The notes below the pieces were generated by a model. The model made no database searches and was not told where the DNA came from. It saw only the letters and a program-made list of their open reading frames with translations. The position numbers were made by a program, and so were the translations under genes. Positions 32,014-41,917 of a DNA stretch of 64,000 nt are shown here, piece by piece. This stretch comes from Eutreptiella sp. 'Long Island Sound 2002' (lineage: Eukaryota; Euglenozoa; Euglenophyceae; Eutreptiales; Eutreptiaceae): contig OZ038387.1 of the NCBI GenBank assembly GCA_964036045.1, forward strand, positions 58,250,427-58,314,426, written 5' to 3'. The first letter of the stretch is position 1, and each line of letters starts with the position of its first letter.

Positions 32014-35000
32014 TCAGGAAGAATGCACAGTGGATTGAGCAGCATGTGGTTGGGGCGAGGCTGAAGTCGGCCACGCACGAATACATGTGACCACCAACCT
32101 GTCTGGTCGGGCCCTCGTACGGCTTGGGCGCTGCAAATCAGCGGCCGAACTTGAAGCTTGGTCCTCATTTGGCTCCTGGGCTGGCCTGACCACAGGAGGG
32201 GGGATCGACGGATCAGCCCTGGAATGTGGCTGCTGAGGGCCGTAAAAGGCTGGATCTCGATTCACCACAGGTCTTTTTCCGTCGCTCTCCACCTGTCTGT
32301 CTGGTTTCGACAAACAGTCTGTCAGGAGTACTCCAATTTCGGGGTGCTTCTTGAGGAAGTCGATGAACCCCTTGGTGTACCCATGGACAAAAGAATGGGC
32401 TGGTTCCCAGTTGTTGTGACTGGAATCAAAGCCCCTCCACTCACATAGAAATTCCCATTCGCCCTTCGCGTCACGTCTTGCCTCTACAATCCTCTTGAGT
32501 TCGTACTTCCCCCCTTCGATGACCCGATCGGACAAAATTTTCGAAGTCCAAAAAAGGGGTTTAACCCGATCCTTGGGGGAGGGGATCTCTCTCTTGAGGC
32601 GATCGCCCGAAACGTCAATTTCCCTGCTGACATCCACACGAATCCTCCACCTGTTCTCACCGAGACGCGCTGTAACAGCGAATGGCCCCTCCCACAAGGG
32701 AAGAAGCTTGTCATCTCCGTCCAGGGTGGTTTCGGATTTTCGAAGCCAAACTCGATCATCGACTTCAAAATTGTGGGGGTTTTTTCGACCTTGATTCTGG
32801 ACCCAAAGCCAGTCAGCTTGATGCTTCTCAATTAATTTCGAGACAGTTTTATCTGCTCGTTGGACGTCGTCCAAAAACAACGAAGCATCTTTACAGGGGC
32901 GAGGATTATTCAACGGCATGTTCCACCAACACTTCTTTCGTCCAAAGACAATTTCATTTGGAGAAAGGCCATGGTACAAAGGCGTGTTGTGGTAACGGCG
33001 AAGCAATGCGAACAGAACTTCAAGCCAGTGGAAATCTTTCTCACTCGCGAGCTCCTTACGAAGCATATTTATAATTGAGCGGCCGGCTCTTTCGCCAGGC
33101 AGCGCTCGATGCGAGTGGATTTCACACCTGAGGTGGTGGATTCCAAGGCGAGCACATAATTCTCTCCACCATTCGGAGGTGTACTCTTTGCCTGAGTCCG
33201 TTACCACCTCGGATGGGACGTCCCAACCTCCCATCCAGGTCTGTGCGCACCATTTGGCGGCAGCCTTGCCAGTCATCGACTCGATGTTGCAAGGCAACAC
33301 CTGCATGTAGCCGGAATGACGGCACTGAATAAGGAGCACACCATTGACTTTTTTGTTGGTCCAATGGCACTCTTCGTCATCGAGTTCACCGAGATAGAAG
33401 AAATCACTGGTGACTCTGTTAAAGAGGCGCTCCGGAATAGGATGAGGCCTCAGATGGCCGTGCTTCTTCGCGCTGGGGGGCGTCGAGACTGCACATTGGG
33501 CACATCCGGCGGCTACTTTCATGCAGTGAGTATATAGCCGTGAGCCAAACAACCTATGTTTAATCATCGACCATAATCGACGGCCATGTGCGTGGGGGGA
33601 CTCCCATTTATGCCACCAGTTTAACACTCGGGGGGCCAGGGCGTCTGGTACGCACAATTTACCCTCCATCCACAGCTTCCCCCCATCCAACGAATACTCA
33701 GAAAAAATCCCATCCTTGTGAGCATCTTTGGATTTGAGATTTCCAAAGACCTCTTTAAACATGGGAACCTGTAGATAATCGGACGTCCAGTCACGGATGA
33801 TAAGGGAATCTTTAGGCAGGGGTGGAGTTTTGGCTGGATCTCGACGCTTAATGCCCTGGATCAACCGAAATCGACTTACTCGTCGGGTATAGTCAAACCG
33901 TTTCACACTCCCTGAGGAGGGATCGGTGACTTTCTCCACGACTTTCAGTGTTTTGGTGCAGATCTCATGAGCATGCGCCGGATCTGAAAAGGCCGTGATG
34001 TCGTGACACGGGCATGCGTGCTGTTTAACAGTGCATTGCATGCATTTACGTCGAATGAGCTTTTTTTCCTCTTGATCCCACTCGATTACGACGTGGCGGT
34101 CCTGCTCCGTACCATGGATGTTGGTACTTTGCAGCCCCTCTGAAGCGGGGTAAGCCCATCGGCTCAGAGCATCCGCTACCGTGTTATGTTTTCCAGGCAA
34201 ATACGACACATGGAGGTCAAACAGAGAGAGAAATTCGTGCCATCTGGCCCGTCGACCAGCTGGGCTCGCGACAGTATCAATGTGTTCGGTGGCCCAATAC
34301 TCCAGAGATCGATGATCCGTCAGGACCTCGACTCGATTGGTGCCAACCCACGATTGGTACTTTTTCAAAGCACAGATTATGGCGTAGGTTTCTTGCTCAC
34401 GTGGCGACCATTGCATTTGGCATGGAGCTAGCTTCCGCGACCAAAATGCAAGAGGGTAATGATCACCTGTGGCTTCATCAACCTGTTCAAGGACAGCTCC
34501 GATCGCGTACCTAGAAGCGTCGGTTCTAATGTAGAAGGGTCGGTCGAATTGCGGCACGTGCAACGTGGCGACTTCACAGAGGGCCGCCTTCAAGTGATGG
34601 AAGGCCTCCTCGCACTCGTCAGTCCACTTGACACGAACCTTTGAACCTGCCTTGCCTGCATCTCTCCCTACCTTCAATAATTCAGTGAGGGGGGCAGCAA
34701 ATTTGGCATAATTCGGCACAAAAGTGTGGTAAAAATTGCAACAACCCAGGAATCCTCTCAATTCCGTGATCGTCTCAGGGCGCTTCCACTTCTGAATAGC
34801 GACGAGCTTCCCTGGACTGGGTCGTCGGGTGCCATTCTCAAGGAGAGAACCGCAAAATTCGACTGATTTTAAAAATAATTTTCCCTTCTTTGGCCCACAA
34901 ATCAGCTGATTGGCATCAAGAATGTCCAAAACTTGGTTCAGCTGCTTTTCATGTAGGGCCACCAGCTCGGCTTCGGTCAGTCCCTCCCCTTCCGTCGCGA

Positions 35001-37245
35001 TGATTATGTCATCTATGTACACACTCACGAAGGCACGAAGCTCAGGATGAGCTGTAAAAAGCACATCCTCCATCATTCTTTGAAAAAACGAAGGGGCGTT
35101 CTTCAGGCCCATGGGCATGACCGTCCACTGGACTGGGCCACATGGCGTGCACATACAAGTGAGAGGTCGGCTGTCCTTCCTCAACGGCATTTGGTGAAAG
35201 CCGTGACGGAGATCCAGCACAGAAAACAAACGACCTCTTGCCCTCTTGGCGATTTCCTCCTCAATGAGGGGCAGGGGGTGTGAATCCGCCTTGGTTTCGG
35301 CGTTGAGATTGCGAAAATCAACAACCATTCGCCAACCATCAATAGTGTTCTGGTCTGCAGGCGGCGGCTTCGGAACTGTGAAGGGTGCACAGCACCATTC
35401 GCTGGTCATACAACCCTCAAGCCAACCAAATTCCCTGAGATTTCTCTCAATGATTTTTCTGAGGATCTCATGTTTATGTCCATGGTTCTCATAAGGACGC
35501 TGCTTCTTCGCCTTGTACCCTTCACGAAGCTCGATGAAGGCTTCACCGAACTGCCCACGGACAGGGGGGTCTTTGATCAACTTCCCCGAAAGGGTTGTGT
35601 CCTTCCGTTCCTCAAAAATCTTTTCTCTTGCCTTGGAACACAACTCAGTGTCCACCTGATCGCCAGGAATTACTGTCGAAAAAACTTTGGCGACTTCTTC
35701 GGCCTTGGCAGGAAGAATCTTCTTACGGATGTCCCTAAACAGGTCCGTATCAACTGCCTCTTGAAGATAGGTGGGTCGAGTGTCGACATTCCAGAGATTA
35801 TCTTCGTGATCCAGCTCCTCAAAAGGATCTATGAAAGCTTCCACAGGGGGTTTTTCATAAAAAACTCTGAATTTGCGGCGCGATTTGAAATTTTTCTTCG
35901 CCCGTGCACTGAAGATTCTTTTCGATGTCGATCGTATTGGGGAAGAGGGAGACGAGGCGGATCCATTTGACGTTGGATCACCTTGGGTATCTGACGGACA
36001 AAAATCAGAAAAAATAGATTCATCATCAGTACCACGCTCAACCTCAGATTCAGACCCAACACAGGAATCAGTACCAGAATCAGCAGAATTAGAGTCAGAA
36101 AGCTTTCCATCCACCAGGAATGCAAGCGAACTCCAGGACCGCTGTGGCAGGGGACCTGTGTCGTCCCTGGCATACAGCTTAATCTTCCTGGGAAGTTCGA
36201 TGTAATCTACACAAATGTCTTGTAATTTCTGAAACCAAGGCTTGTCGTCCCACAAGGGCACAACTAAAATCGCCTGGGTTTTATCTTGCTTGATTTTGTG
36301 GATGACCTGCTGGATAAAGTGAAACGGAGGATTAATCCATAACTTCTTGTCCCATTTATGGGTCCAAGCGTCGCGAAAATGCTTGTCGAAGCGCTTGTTC
36401 TCGCGGTTAGCAAAGGCATCATACTGTGGCCAAAAGGAATGGTGTTCATGAAAATATTCACAAATTGCATCGCGCCATTTGTCGACAACTCTGTAGGATG
36501 AAGAGTGCCAGCGCGAAGGGCGTCGTGGCTGGGAGTCCCTACGAAGACATTCTAACTCTCGGGAGTAATCGGCACTCCCATTCACCTCTGCAATGGTGAC
36601 ATCTTCGCCAAATTTTGGTGTAACCTTTTGCTTCAAAAATTCTTCTGCACTTTTAAACCCTGCGTGCAAAAAACGAAATTCAGGACGCTCCAAGGGACCT
36701 GACTCCAGCAAAAAACAACGCCGATGACCTACGGGCGCTACCCTGTTCTTGCGAAGCCAAGGATGGCCCAAGTAAAGGTCATACTTTATGTCGGCACGAT
36801 AGAAGTAGTCATCCTTAAGGACAACTTCCTCCACATTACCTTCTTCCCAAAGGTCTTGAGCGACCAAATGAGTTGATATATAACAACCGCGTTGCCCACC
36901 TGCGAGAGAATGTCCAGAAACTCCCTCGAGGGTAACAGGATGAGGCGACTCAAACACGCAGTCGTCGGGTAAGAAAGAATTGGATTGGAGATTTACCTCT
37001 GATCCATTGTCACACAAACAAGTGGCGAGGTGGAAATTTCCCTTGCAATCAGAGACCCACAGCTTTGTGACAAACTGACGGGCCCTGTGCTTGGACTGTA
37101 CACCAACCTCGTCCACTACAACAGAAGGATCCGCTGCCGGATCCAGGGGAGAGGAGACAAGCGACCCTACATCAAGTAATGGTCGAGATGGAATCTGGGG
37201 ATCATGCCTGAAATCGCCTGGGGAGGGGCGATTTTCGTGGCTCCC
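32014..37245 (-). CDS. pol: element B Pol: protease, MTase-like domain, RT, RNase H, integrase, chromodomain
   Basis: The frame follows the Gag TAG directly and has no ATG before the protease, so translation by readthrough is inferred. Order: protease with CDNGSEVN (DNG for DTG) and YDLYLGHPWLR; a 150-residue segment with YDAFANRENKRFD, WINPPFHFIQ (36321-36333) and ILVVPLWDDKPWF, resembling Dam-like N6-adenine methyltransferases with NPPF; an acidic linker; RT with VVDFRNLN, VLDLRHGFHQM, VMPMGLKNAPSFF and VYIDDIII (35008-35019); RNase H with IRTDASRYAIG, SPREQE, LTDHRSLEYW and HNTVADALS; integrase zinc part (WWHKWESPHAHG...CAQC), then TSDFFYLG, VVTDSGKEY and PGERAGRS as D, D-x34-E; chromodomain EWEFLCEWRGFDSSHNNWEP (about 32400). 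1,743 residues, uninterrupted. Confidence 0.93.
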   Translation of the reverse strand, partial: GSHENRPSPGDFRHDPQIPSRPLLDVGSLVSSPLDPAADPSVVVDEVGVQSKHRARQFVTKLWVSDCKGNFHLATCLCDNGSEVNLQSNSFLPDDCVFESPHPVTLEGVSGHSLAGGQRGCYISTHLVAQDLWEEGNVEEVVLKDDYFYRADIKYDLYLGHPWLRKNRVAPVGHRRCFLLESGPLERPEFRFLHAGFKSAEEFLKQKVTPKFGEDVTIAEVNGSADYSRELECLRRDSQPRRPSRWHSSSYRVVDKWRDAICEYFHEHHSFWPQYDAFANRENKRFDKHFRDAWTHKWDKKLWINPPFHFIQQVIHKIKQDKTQAILVVPLWDDKPWFQKLQDICVDYIELPRKIKLYARDDTGPLPQRSWSSLAFLVDGKLSDSNSADSGTDSCVGSESEVERGTDDESIFSDFCPSDTQGDPTSNGSASSPSSPIRSTSKRIFSARAKKNFKSRRKFRVFYEKPPVEAFIDPFEELDHEDNLWNVDTRPTYLQEAVDTDLFRDIRKKILPAKAEEVAKVFSTVIPGDQVDTELCSKAREKIFEERKDTTLSGKLIKDPPVRGQFGEAFIELREGYKAKKQRPYENHGHKHEILRKIIERNLREFGWLEGCMTSEWCCAPFTVPKPPPADQNTIDGWRMVVDFRNLNAETKADSHPLPLIEEEIAKRARGRLFSVLDLRHGFHQMPLRKDSRPLTCMCTPCGPVQWTVMPMGLKNAPSFFQRMMEDVLFTAHPELRAFVSVYIDDIIIATEGEGLTEAELVALHEKQLNQVLDILDANQLICGPKKGKLFLKSVEFCGSLLENGTRRPSPGKLVAIQKWKRPETITELRGFLGCCNFYHTFVPNYAKFAAPLTELLKVGRDAGKAGSKVRVKWTDECEEAFHHLKAALCEVATLHVPQFDRPFYIRTDASRYAIGAVLEQVDEATGDHYPLAFWSRKLAPCQMQWSPREQETYAIICALKKYQSWVGTNRVEVLTDHRSLEYWATEHIDTVASPAGRRARWHEFLSLFDLHVSYLPGKHNTVADALSRWAYPASEGLQSTNIHGTEQDRHVVIEWDQEEKKLIRRKCMQCTVKQHACPCHDITAFSDPAHAHEICTKTLKVVEKVTDPSSGSVKRFDYTRRVSRFRLIQGIKRRDPAKTPPLPKDSLIIRDWTSDYLQVPMFKEVFGNLKSKDAHKDGIFSEYSLDGGKLWMEGKLCVPDALAPRVLNWWHKWESPHAHGRRLWSMIKHRLFGSRLYTHCMKVAAGCAQCAVSTPPSAKKHGHLRPHPIPERLFNRVTSDFFYLGELDDEECHWTNKKVNGVLLIQCRHSGYMQVLPCNIESMTGKAAAKWCAQTWMGGWDVPSEVVTDSGKEYTSEWWRELCARLGIHHLRCEIHSHRALPGERAGRSIINMLRKELASEKDFHWLEVLFALLRRYHNTPLYHGLSPNEIVFGRKKCWWNMPLNNPRPCKDASLFLDDVQRADKTVSKLIEKHQADWLWVQNQGRKNPHNFEVDDRVWLRKSETTLDGDDKLLPLWEGPFAVTARLGENRWRIRVDVSREIDVSGDRLKREIPSPKDRVKPLFWTSKILSDRVIEGGKYELKRIVEARRDAKGEWEFLCEWRGFDSSHNNWEPAHSFVHGYTKGFIDFLKKHPEIGVLLTDCLSKPDRQVESDGKRPVVNRDPAFYGPQQPHSRADPSIPPPVVRPAQEPNEDQASSSAADLQRPSRTRARPDRLVVTCIRAWPTSASPQPHAAQSTVHSS

Positions 37246-37248
37246 CTA
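37246..37248 (-). promoter_or_regulatory. candidate readthrough stop UAG-GGG between Gag and Pol of element B
   Basis: Gag ends GGQNA-TAG and the same frame continues GSHENRPSPGD into Pol. The stop is followed by GGGG, like the UAG-G(purine) sites of gammaretroviruses. The element is young and otherwise undamaged, so a random nonsense mutation exactly here is unlikely. Confidence 0.7.
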
Positions 37249-40200
37249 GGCGTTCTGACCTCCAGTGGATGCGTTAACATTGTGAACACACCCTGATTCG
37301 TCGACCCACTCATCTTGGAACGGATCATCTGCTGAATTCAAGGCATTTTCAACGTAATCTCGATCCGCATCGGACACCTGATCTGCACCTGAGACCTGAT
37401 CCATACTATGGTTGCCTTTTCCACGTCCACGGCCACGGCCGCCGGATGATGGACCTCCACCGTCGCCACGCCCTCTGCCCTTACCAGAGGAAGGGGTTCC
37501 CGAAGGATTTCCCTTACCTTTACCCTGGAATCCTGGAGCATTTCCCTTGTTTGTACCGGATTGAGGGGTTTGGCCTGGATTTCGATTTCCGCCTCCGGCG
37601 TTGCCATTGGGACTTTTCTGGCCGTTCGGCTGCCCACCGGAGCCGGATGGAGTCCGATTTCCTGTGCCTTGGGACCCGCCAGGGCCTCCAGGATTTTTGT
37701 TTCCACCGGAGGGGGTCGAATTCCCTTTTCCCCCCTTTCCACCATGCACCTGTCTGTCATTCCTGTCTGAATTCTGCGGATTACTGATATTTTCACCAAT
37801 CACCTTGTGATCGTAAGAAGACCATCGGTGATTACCAGTAGAATGCGTCTTAGCTCGGTTCGTAGAACCTAAAAGAAGGCAGATGCTACAGTGATCCTGA
37901 ACATTCCGGGTGTCATTCACCTTTTTGTTGCCCTTTTGGGCCCCATTTTGGGTGTTTTGCTGGGTATTCTTGTTTCCCCCAAGACCCTCATGGAAATTTT
38001 GATTGGCGGCGTCGGCGAGCCGCTCAACCTCTTCCCACAATTCCTTCGGGGTGAACGAAAACACCCAGTTCCTGGCCTTCAGGCGATGGCCATGGAAGCT
38101 TACTCCCTTGTTGAGGACTTGGACAAACAAGTCCCGATCCTCGTGTTCATTAAATTTGATTTTCCACGTGTTTTCAGTGAATTTCACCTTGGAAAACGAC
38201 GTGGGGGAGCACTTTTGAAGTGCCTCCCTGACCGTAAACCTGTTGGCCGAGGCATCAAAGCCTTCGACCTCCGCCCACCAGGTCTTGACCTTTTCTTCGG
38301 ACTGTTTATTCCGAAGGGTGGCGGCAGTTTCGGAGGGGATCTTGTCAAAAGTCAGATTTTTCAGCTCAGCACTAGAAAATTTTTCGCCTGAATGTTCAGA
38401 TTCTTCCACTAAGTTCCAGAAGCGCTGTCTCTTGTCTTGCACTTCGTGCAAGATTAATCGAGAGAATGAAGGAAAATTCTTCAACATCTGGTGGTAATGG
38501 TCCTCTGGCAGCCGGGATCCACGTACCTCCAACTGTTCCCACACCTCATCAAAGGTAAGGGGGGAACTTGAATCCTCACGATCACTCCAGGTCCTGAGCC
38601 AAGTGTTGGCCGGCGCTCCCTCAAGGCAGTCCAAGAGGGCCATCAGGAACTGATCATCTTGGAGTTTTTGAGTCTTAACCCACAGTTTAAATTCCCGTTG
38701 GAACTCAGGCCAACGTCTGGGGTTCCCATTATACTTTGGTTGCTTGGCAACCTGACGAAGTCGCAATGAAGTAGGATTAAGAAGTGAATCCAGCCCAACG
38801 CCGGCCGTAATGGCAGACACCTTGGCGGCATCATTCGCCACACCAGCTCCGGCGAGGGTCTGGGCGAGCAACAGCTGGGCTAAGGCATTGGAATCAGCAG
38901 CAGGAGGGGCAGTACAGGAGGCAGTTCGCTTGGCATTCTGAGCCTCAGTCCTAGCCTTCGCCGTCCTACTCTGAGAACGAGAGATTGTAACCCTTTCCTT
39001 TAGTTTGGTCCTGCTGATCCTTGCGTCGGTGGTCTTAGAGTCCACCGAAGGAGCAATTGAAAAAATTTCTGTCGCCTCCTCCGACGGTTCTGTTGTTTGT
39101 TCCACCGATGATGCGCCCTCAGACCGCATGTGCGTCTTGAAAAGATCTTTAATTCCCAGCGTTTGAATGATGAGTTGCATTTGATCCTTGAGCAATTGGA
39201 GCTCAGTATCTCGCTGGGATCTGCAGGAGCAGTCGGCAGGACAGTACATACCGTGTCCTGAAGGGCCTGAGCAGGCTGTCGGACCGCTGATCTCGGTGGT
39301 CCGCAGCCAGGAGTCCACTTGGGGAGCTCCTTCAGCCCTAATTTCCAGACTTGCCTGCCTGGCTGCCTCTAAAATTCCTTCCTCAACCGCGGCGGCTAGA
39401 TCGTCGCGGATGGAAACAGGGGGATGAGGGGCGGAGGGCCCGGCAACAGGTGCCTTGGTCTTCTCCTTCGGGAAGGGGCTTGCCTCCCAGATCTGCAAAA
39501 CAATGGCAAAAGAGTCATCTTCTTGAGAACGCCACCACATCCTGGTATTAATTTCTTCTTGAAGGAGGAAAAAATATTCGAATAAAAAATCAGAGGCGAT
39601 TCTTTCTTGTCGGATCAGCTTAGACGTGGCTAATAGACAAAGGGCCTCAAGCGCCTCAAGGTTACGGGTCACTTCTGAAGACAAATGGTCGTCCCATTGT
39701 GCCCAAGAGGCTGGTCGATTATAGCTAGGTACTTCACCTGGACCACCCATCTCAATGTCGTCGATGTCGGCGTCCGTGGTCTCAAATGTGGGACATTGGT
39801 AAGGAATGTTGGTACCTGCCAGCTCCGTAAGGTCTACCGGAGCGTTGCCATCGTCGTAGGCTGGGAGATTCCAGCTGCTTGATGGCCAATTTCGACTGGG
39901 ATTAGGAAAATTTGGGTCCCCACAGCTGCTGATTTGTGCCCTTCTTGGGCAGCTTAGGCTTGCACAAGGCATTCCTCTCAAAGCCTCGTTCGCACAGCAC
40001 CAGGGCAACGTAATCGTTACTTCTCCGGAAGCGGCGGGGTCTACGGGGCCGTACTGGGGAGCTAGCTGTGGTTGGGACACCAAAGGAACAACATTCAGGT
40101 AGCCTCTGCTACCATGAAAGTGCTGCCCTGGGTCGTTGATGGTGCCGCAGGGCTCGGGGCCGGCAAGACCAGTGGGGCAGGCACGCGAGGAGTCTCCCTG

Positions 40201-40278
40201 AACGCTGCTATTGGGGGTAGAACCGGATACTCGGACACCAACGGAGGCGAGAGCAGCAACAACTGAAGCAAGGTCCAT
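37249..40278 (-). CDS. gag: element B Gag, with a start inside the 5' LTR
   Basis: The first ATG (40278, MDLASVVAALASVG) lies 370 bp into the 5' LTR. The frame runs through the LTR end and the primer-binding site (translated as HGSRGYLN) into the internal region, 1,010 residues in all. The capsid-like part has QPKYNGNPRRWPEFQREFKL, LMALLDCLEGAPANTWLRTW and LRNKQSEEKV. The nucleocapsid has CSICLLLGSTNRAKT then HSTGNH, a C-x2-C-x11-H-x4-H finger instead of the usual CCHC. A 150-residue Gly/Asn/Pro-rich, basic tail ends the protein. If the LTR start is not used, the next Met is 80 to 90 codons into the internal part. Gag forms the particle and binds RNA. Confidence 0.85.
40101..40114 (-). other. 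primer-binding site of element B (initiator tRNA-Met type)
   Basis: Minus strand TGGTAGCAGAGGCT directly after the 5' LTR. It differs by one base over the first eleven from TGGTATCAGAG, the usual complement of initiator tRNA-Met. Confidence 0.8.
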
Positions 40279-40647
40279 GCTGATTGTTATCCGGCAGAAA
40301 ATCCCAGTCTATGAAGAAAATTGATGCGGATTATTCTAAATACATCTGAGTGTCCATATCTGTCTGAAAAGATTTAAATAAATCCGATTGTGAAAAATAT
40401 TTGGCCGATCTGGCCCGCGAGCGCGCGTCAGCGGCAAATGGCGATTCCAGGCAAATGATCGGAACGCGGCGGATTTACGGAGAATGGACCGCGGAATCAG
40501 ATCCGGCATATCAGAAATATATAGGTCTGATCCTGAGACTGAGCTGCGAAGCGGCGATTCCGCCGAAGCAGAGAGAATGACCAAAATGTAGCCAATCTGG
40601 GTTAGATCAGTGAAAATCTGAGCAGATGGGGGTTAGCCGCACTTACA
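40115..40647 (-). repeat. element B 5' LTR (533 bp)
   Basis: Same length and ends as the 3' LTR. It contains the Gag start codon at 40278-40276. Confidence 0.95.
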
Positions 40648-40652
40648 TGGGG
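40648..40652. repeat. target-site duplication of element B, right copy (TGGGG)
   Basis: Five bases equal to 29861-29865; joining across them restores the chromovirus A Gag frame. Confidence 0.9.
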
Positions 40653-41917
40653 TTGCCTCCGTTCTTGTCCTTGTTCTTGTTGTCGGGCTGGCGGTTAGCG
40701 CCTCCTCCTCGTCCACCTTGACCCTTGTCTTGCCCTTGACCACGTCCTTTCGACTTGCCCTTGCCGGAGTCGTTGCCTTTGCCTTTGCCTCCACCTTTGC
40801 TTGAGCCTTTGCCAGGATCTTCACCCTTAAGCTTCGCCGATAGGCGTTGCTTATGGTAGCACTCATCCTCGTAGTGCTTCCGCGTCCCGCAGAATGCACA
40901 CGTGATGGTGCACCTGTAATGATCCGGCAGCTTCGCTTTGGCGCCGGTGTTCTTCTCCTGCTGCTTCCCCTGGACTACGAAGCAGTCTCGCTGCTCGCAG
41001 TCAGGGGCGTGCTGCAGGTGGCCCTGCTCGTCTCTGGCATCACACCAGAATAGCTCCTTCACGTTCTCCATGATACGGGCGTGGGCGTGTTTGGGGGTAG
41101 TCCCCTGCCCAGGTCGGGACCCTTGGTACCCTTTGCCATGACCTCCAGAACCTCCTCCTCCAGGACGGTAATTGTTCAAGTGCTGGTCGCTCTCCTTCTC
41201 CAGCGCCAGCTCCAGGAGTAGCACGCATAGATCCTCGTAGCGGAGGGATCTAGCCTTGCGCTCCGCCGTCGAACGGCACTCGTCCCATAGCTCTCGAGGG
41301 ACCTTGGCCACCAACCAGAACAGCAGATCGTCGCTGCTTTACGAACCGGGCGTCAGTCGTCCAGCACAGTGATCCAGGTCAGCCAACAGCTCAGAGACCC
41401 TGCCAGGTTTGGGGTTGTTGGGCAGCACGGGAAGGTTCTGGATCTCGGCCCTGATGGAGAGGTCGGTTTCGTAGGTCGGGTACTGCCTCTCCAGGGCAAC
41501 CAACACATCGGCAAAGGTGGCGGAGTTAGTCAAGATCTGCCTGACCTGCTTCTCCAAGTACTTGGTCTTGCAGCACTGCAGGAGCAGATCGCACTTGACT
41601 CGCCCACTAGCGTGGGTTTGGCCGGTCAATCGGAGAAACCGGCCAAAATTCTCAGCGAACTCGCTGAGGTCCTTGCCTGTGAACTCAGGCAGGTTCACCA
41701 CGATCTTGGAGGTGGCAATAGCCTTCGCCTCCTGAGACCTGCGTCCCTCAGGGCGTCGGGTCTTCTTCTTCTTCTTCTTCTTCTTCTTTCCCCTTGGGTC
41801 CTCGGGGTCCTCCGGGTCATCGTCTTCTGAGGGCGAAGCTGAAGTCATCGACCGCGGCTCATCATAGGAGGGGTCTCCGCCTAGATCACTGAAGCCATAA
41901 GGCTCCACGTCCACCAT
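40653..41917 (-). pseudogene. gag: chromovirus A Gag (capsid and nucleocapsid), 5' part
   Basis: The start is taken at 41917 (GCAATGG context, MVDVEPYGF). An acidic stretch and a run of nine Lys (41757-41783) precede the capsid region, which has the blocks FTGKDLSEFAENFGRFLRL and LLLQCCKTKYLEKQV. TAA at 41339-41341 interrupts the frame after RLTPGS. The nucleocapsid carries CAFCGTRKHYEDEC (C-x2-C-x4-H-x4-C) at 40857-40898, then a Lys/Gly-rich RNA-binding tail. The frame is cut at NKNKDKNGGN by element B and resumes at 29865 with PNPNPGGN. Capsid shape and the zinc knuckle are standard for Ty3/gypsy Gag, which packages the element RNA. Confidence 0.8.

Larger units (their letters stand above)
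29866..40647 (-). mobile_element. element B: complete, young Ty3/gypsy retrotransposon, 10,782 bp
   Basis: Two 533-bp LTRs with two differences, TG...CA ends, a 5-bp TSD, a tRNA-iMet-type primer site, a polypurine tract and two long open frames without internal damage. Only an in-frame TAG separates Gag from Pol. LTR divergence of 2/533 (0.4%) means a recent insertion, later than the decay mutations of its host element A. About 1.6 kb between the pol stop and the 3' LTR is non-coding. Confidence 0.95.
22450..41917 (-). mobile_element. chromovirus A (Ty3/gypsy) interrupted by element B and a hAT transposon
   Basis: Three minus-strand segments (41917-40653, 29865-27873, 25599-22450) form one frame of 2,136 codons once the two insertions and one copy of each TSD are removed. 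The order is capsid, CCHC knuckle, protease, RT, RNase H, integrase, chromodomain. Four in-frame stops remain (41339, 29652, 24451, 22933) and there are no frameshifts. The stop at 29652-29654 lies at the Gag/Pro border and may be functional; the others look like decay. LTRs were not identified. Confidence 0.85.

Noticed and set aside
22450-41917. Use of TAA/TGA as sense codons (alternative genetic code) to explain stops in chromovirus A
   Set aside because: Element B Pol and LINE ORF2 run for 1,700-2,200 codons without any internal stop, which would not be expected if stops were sense codons.
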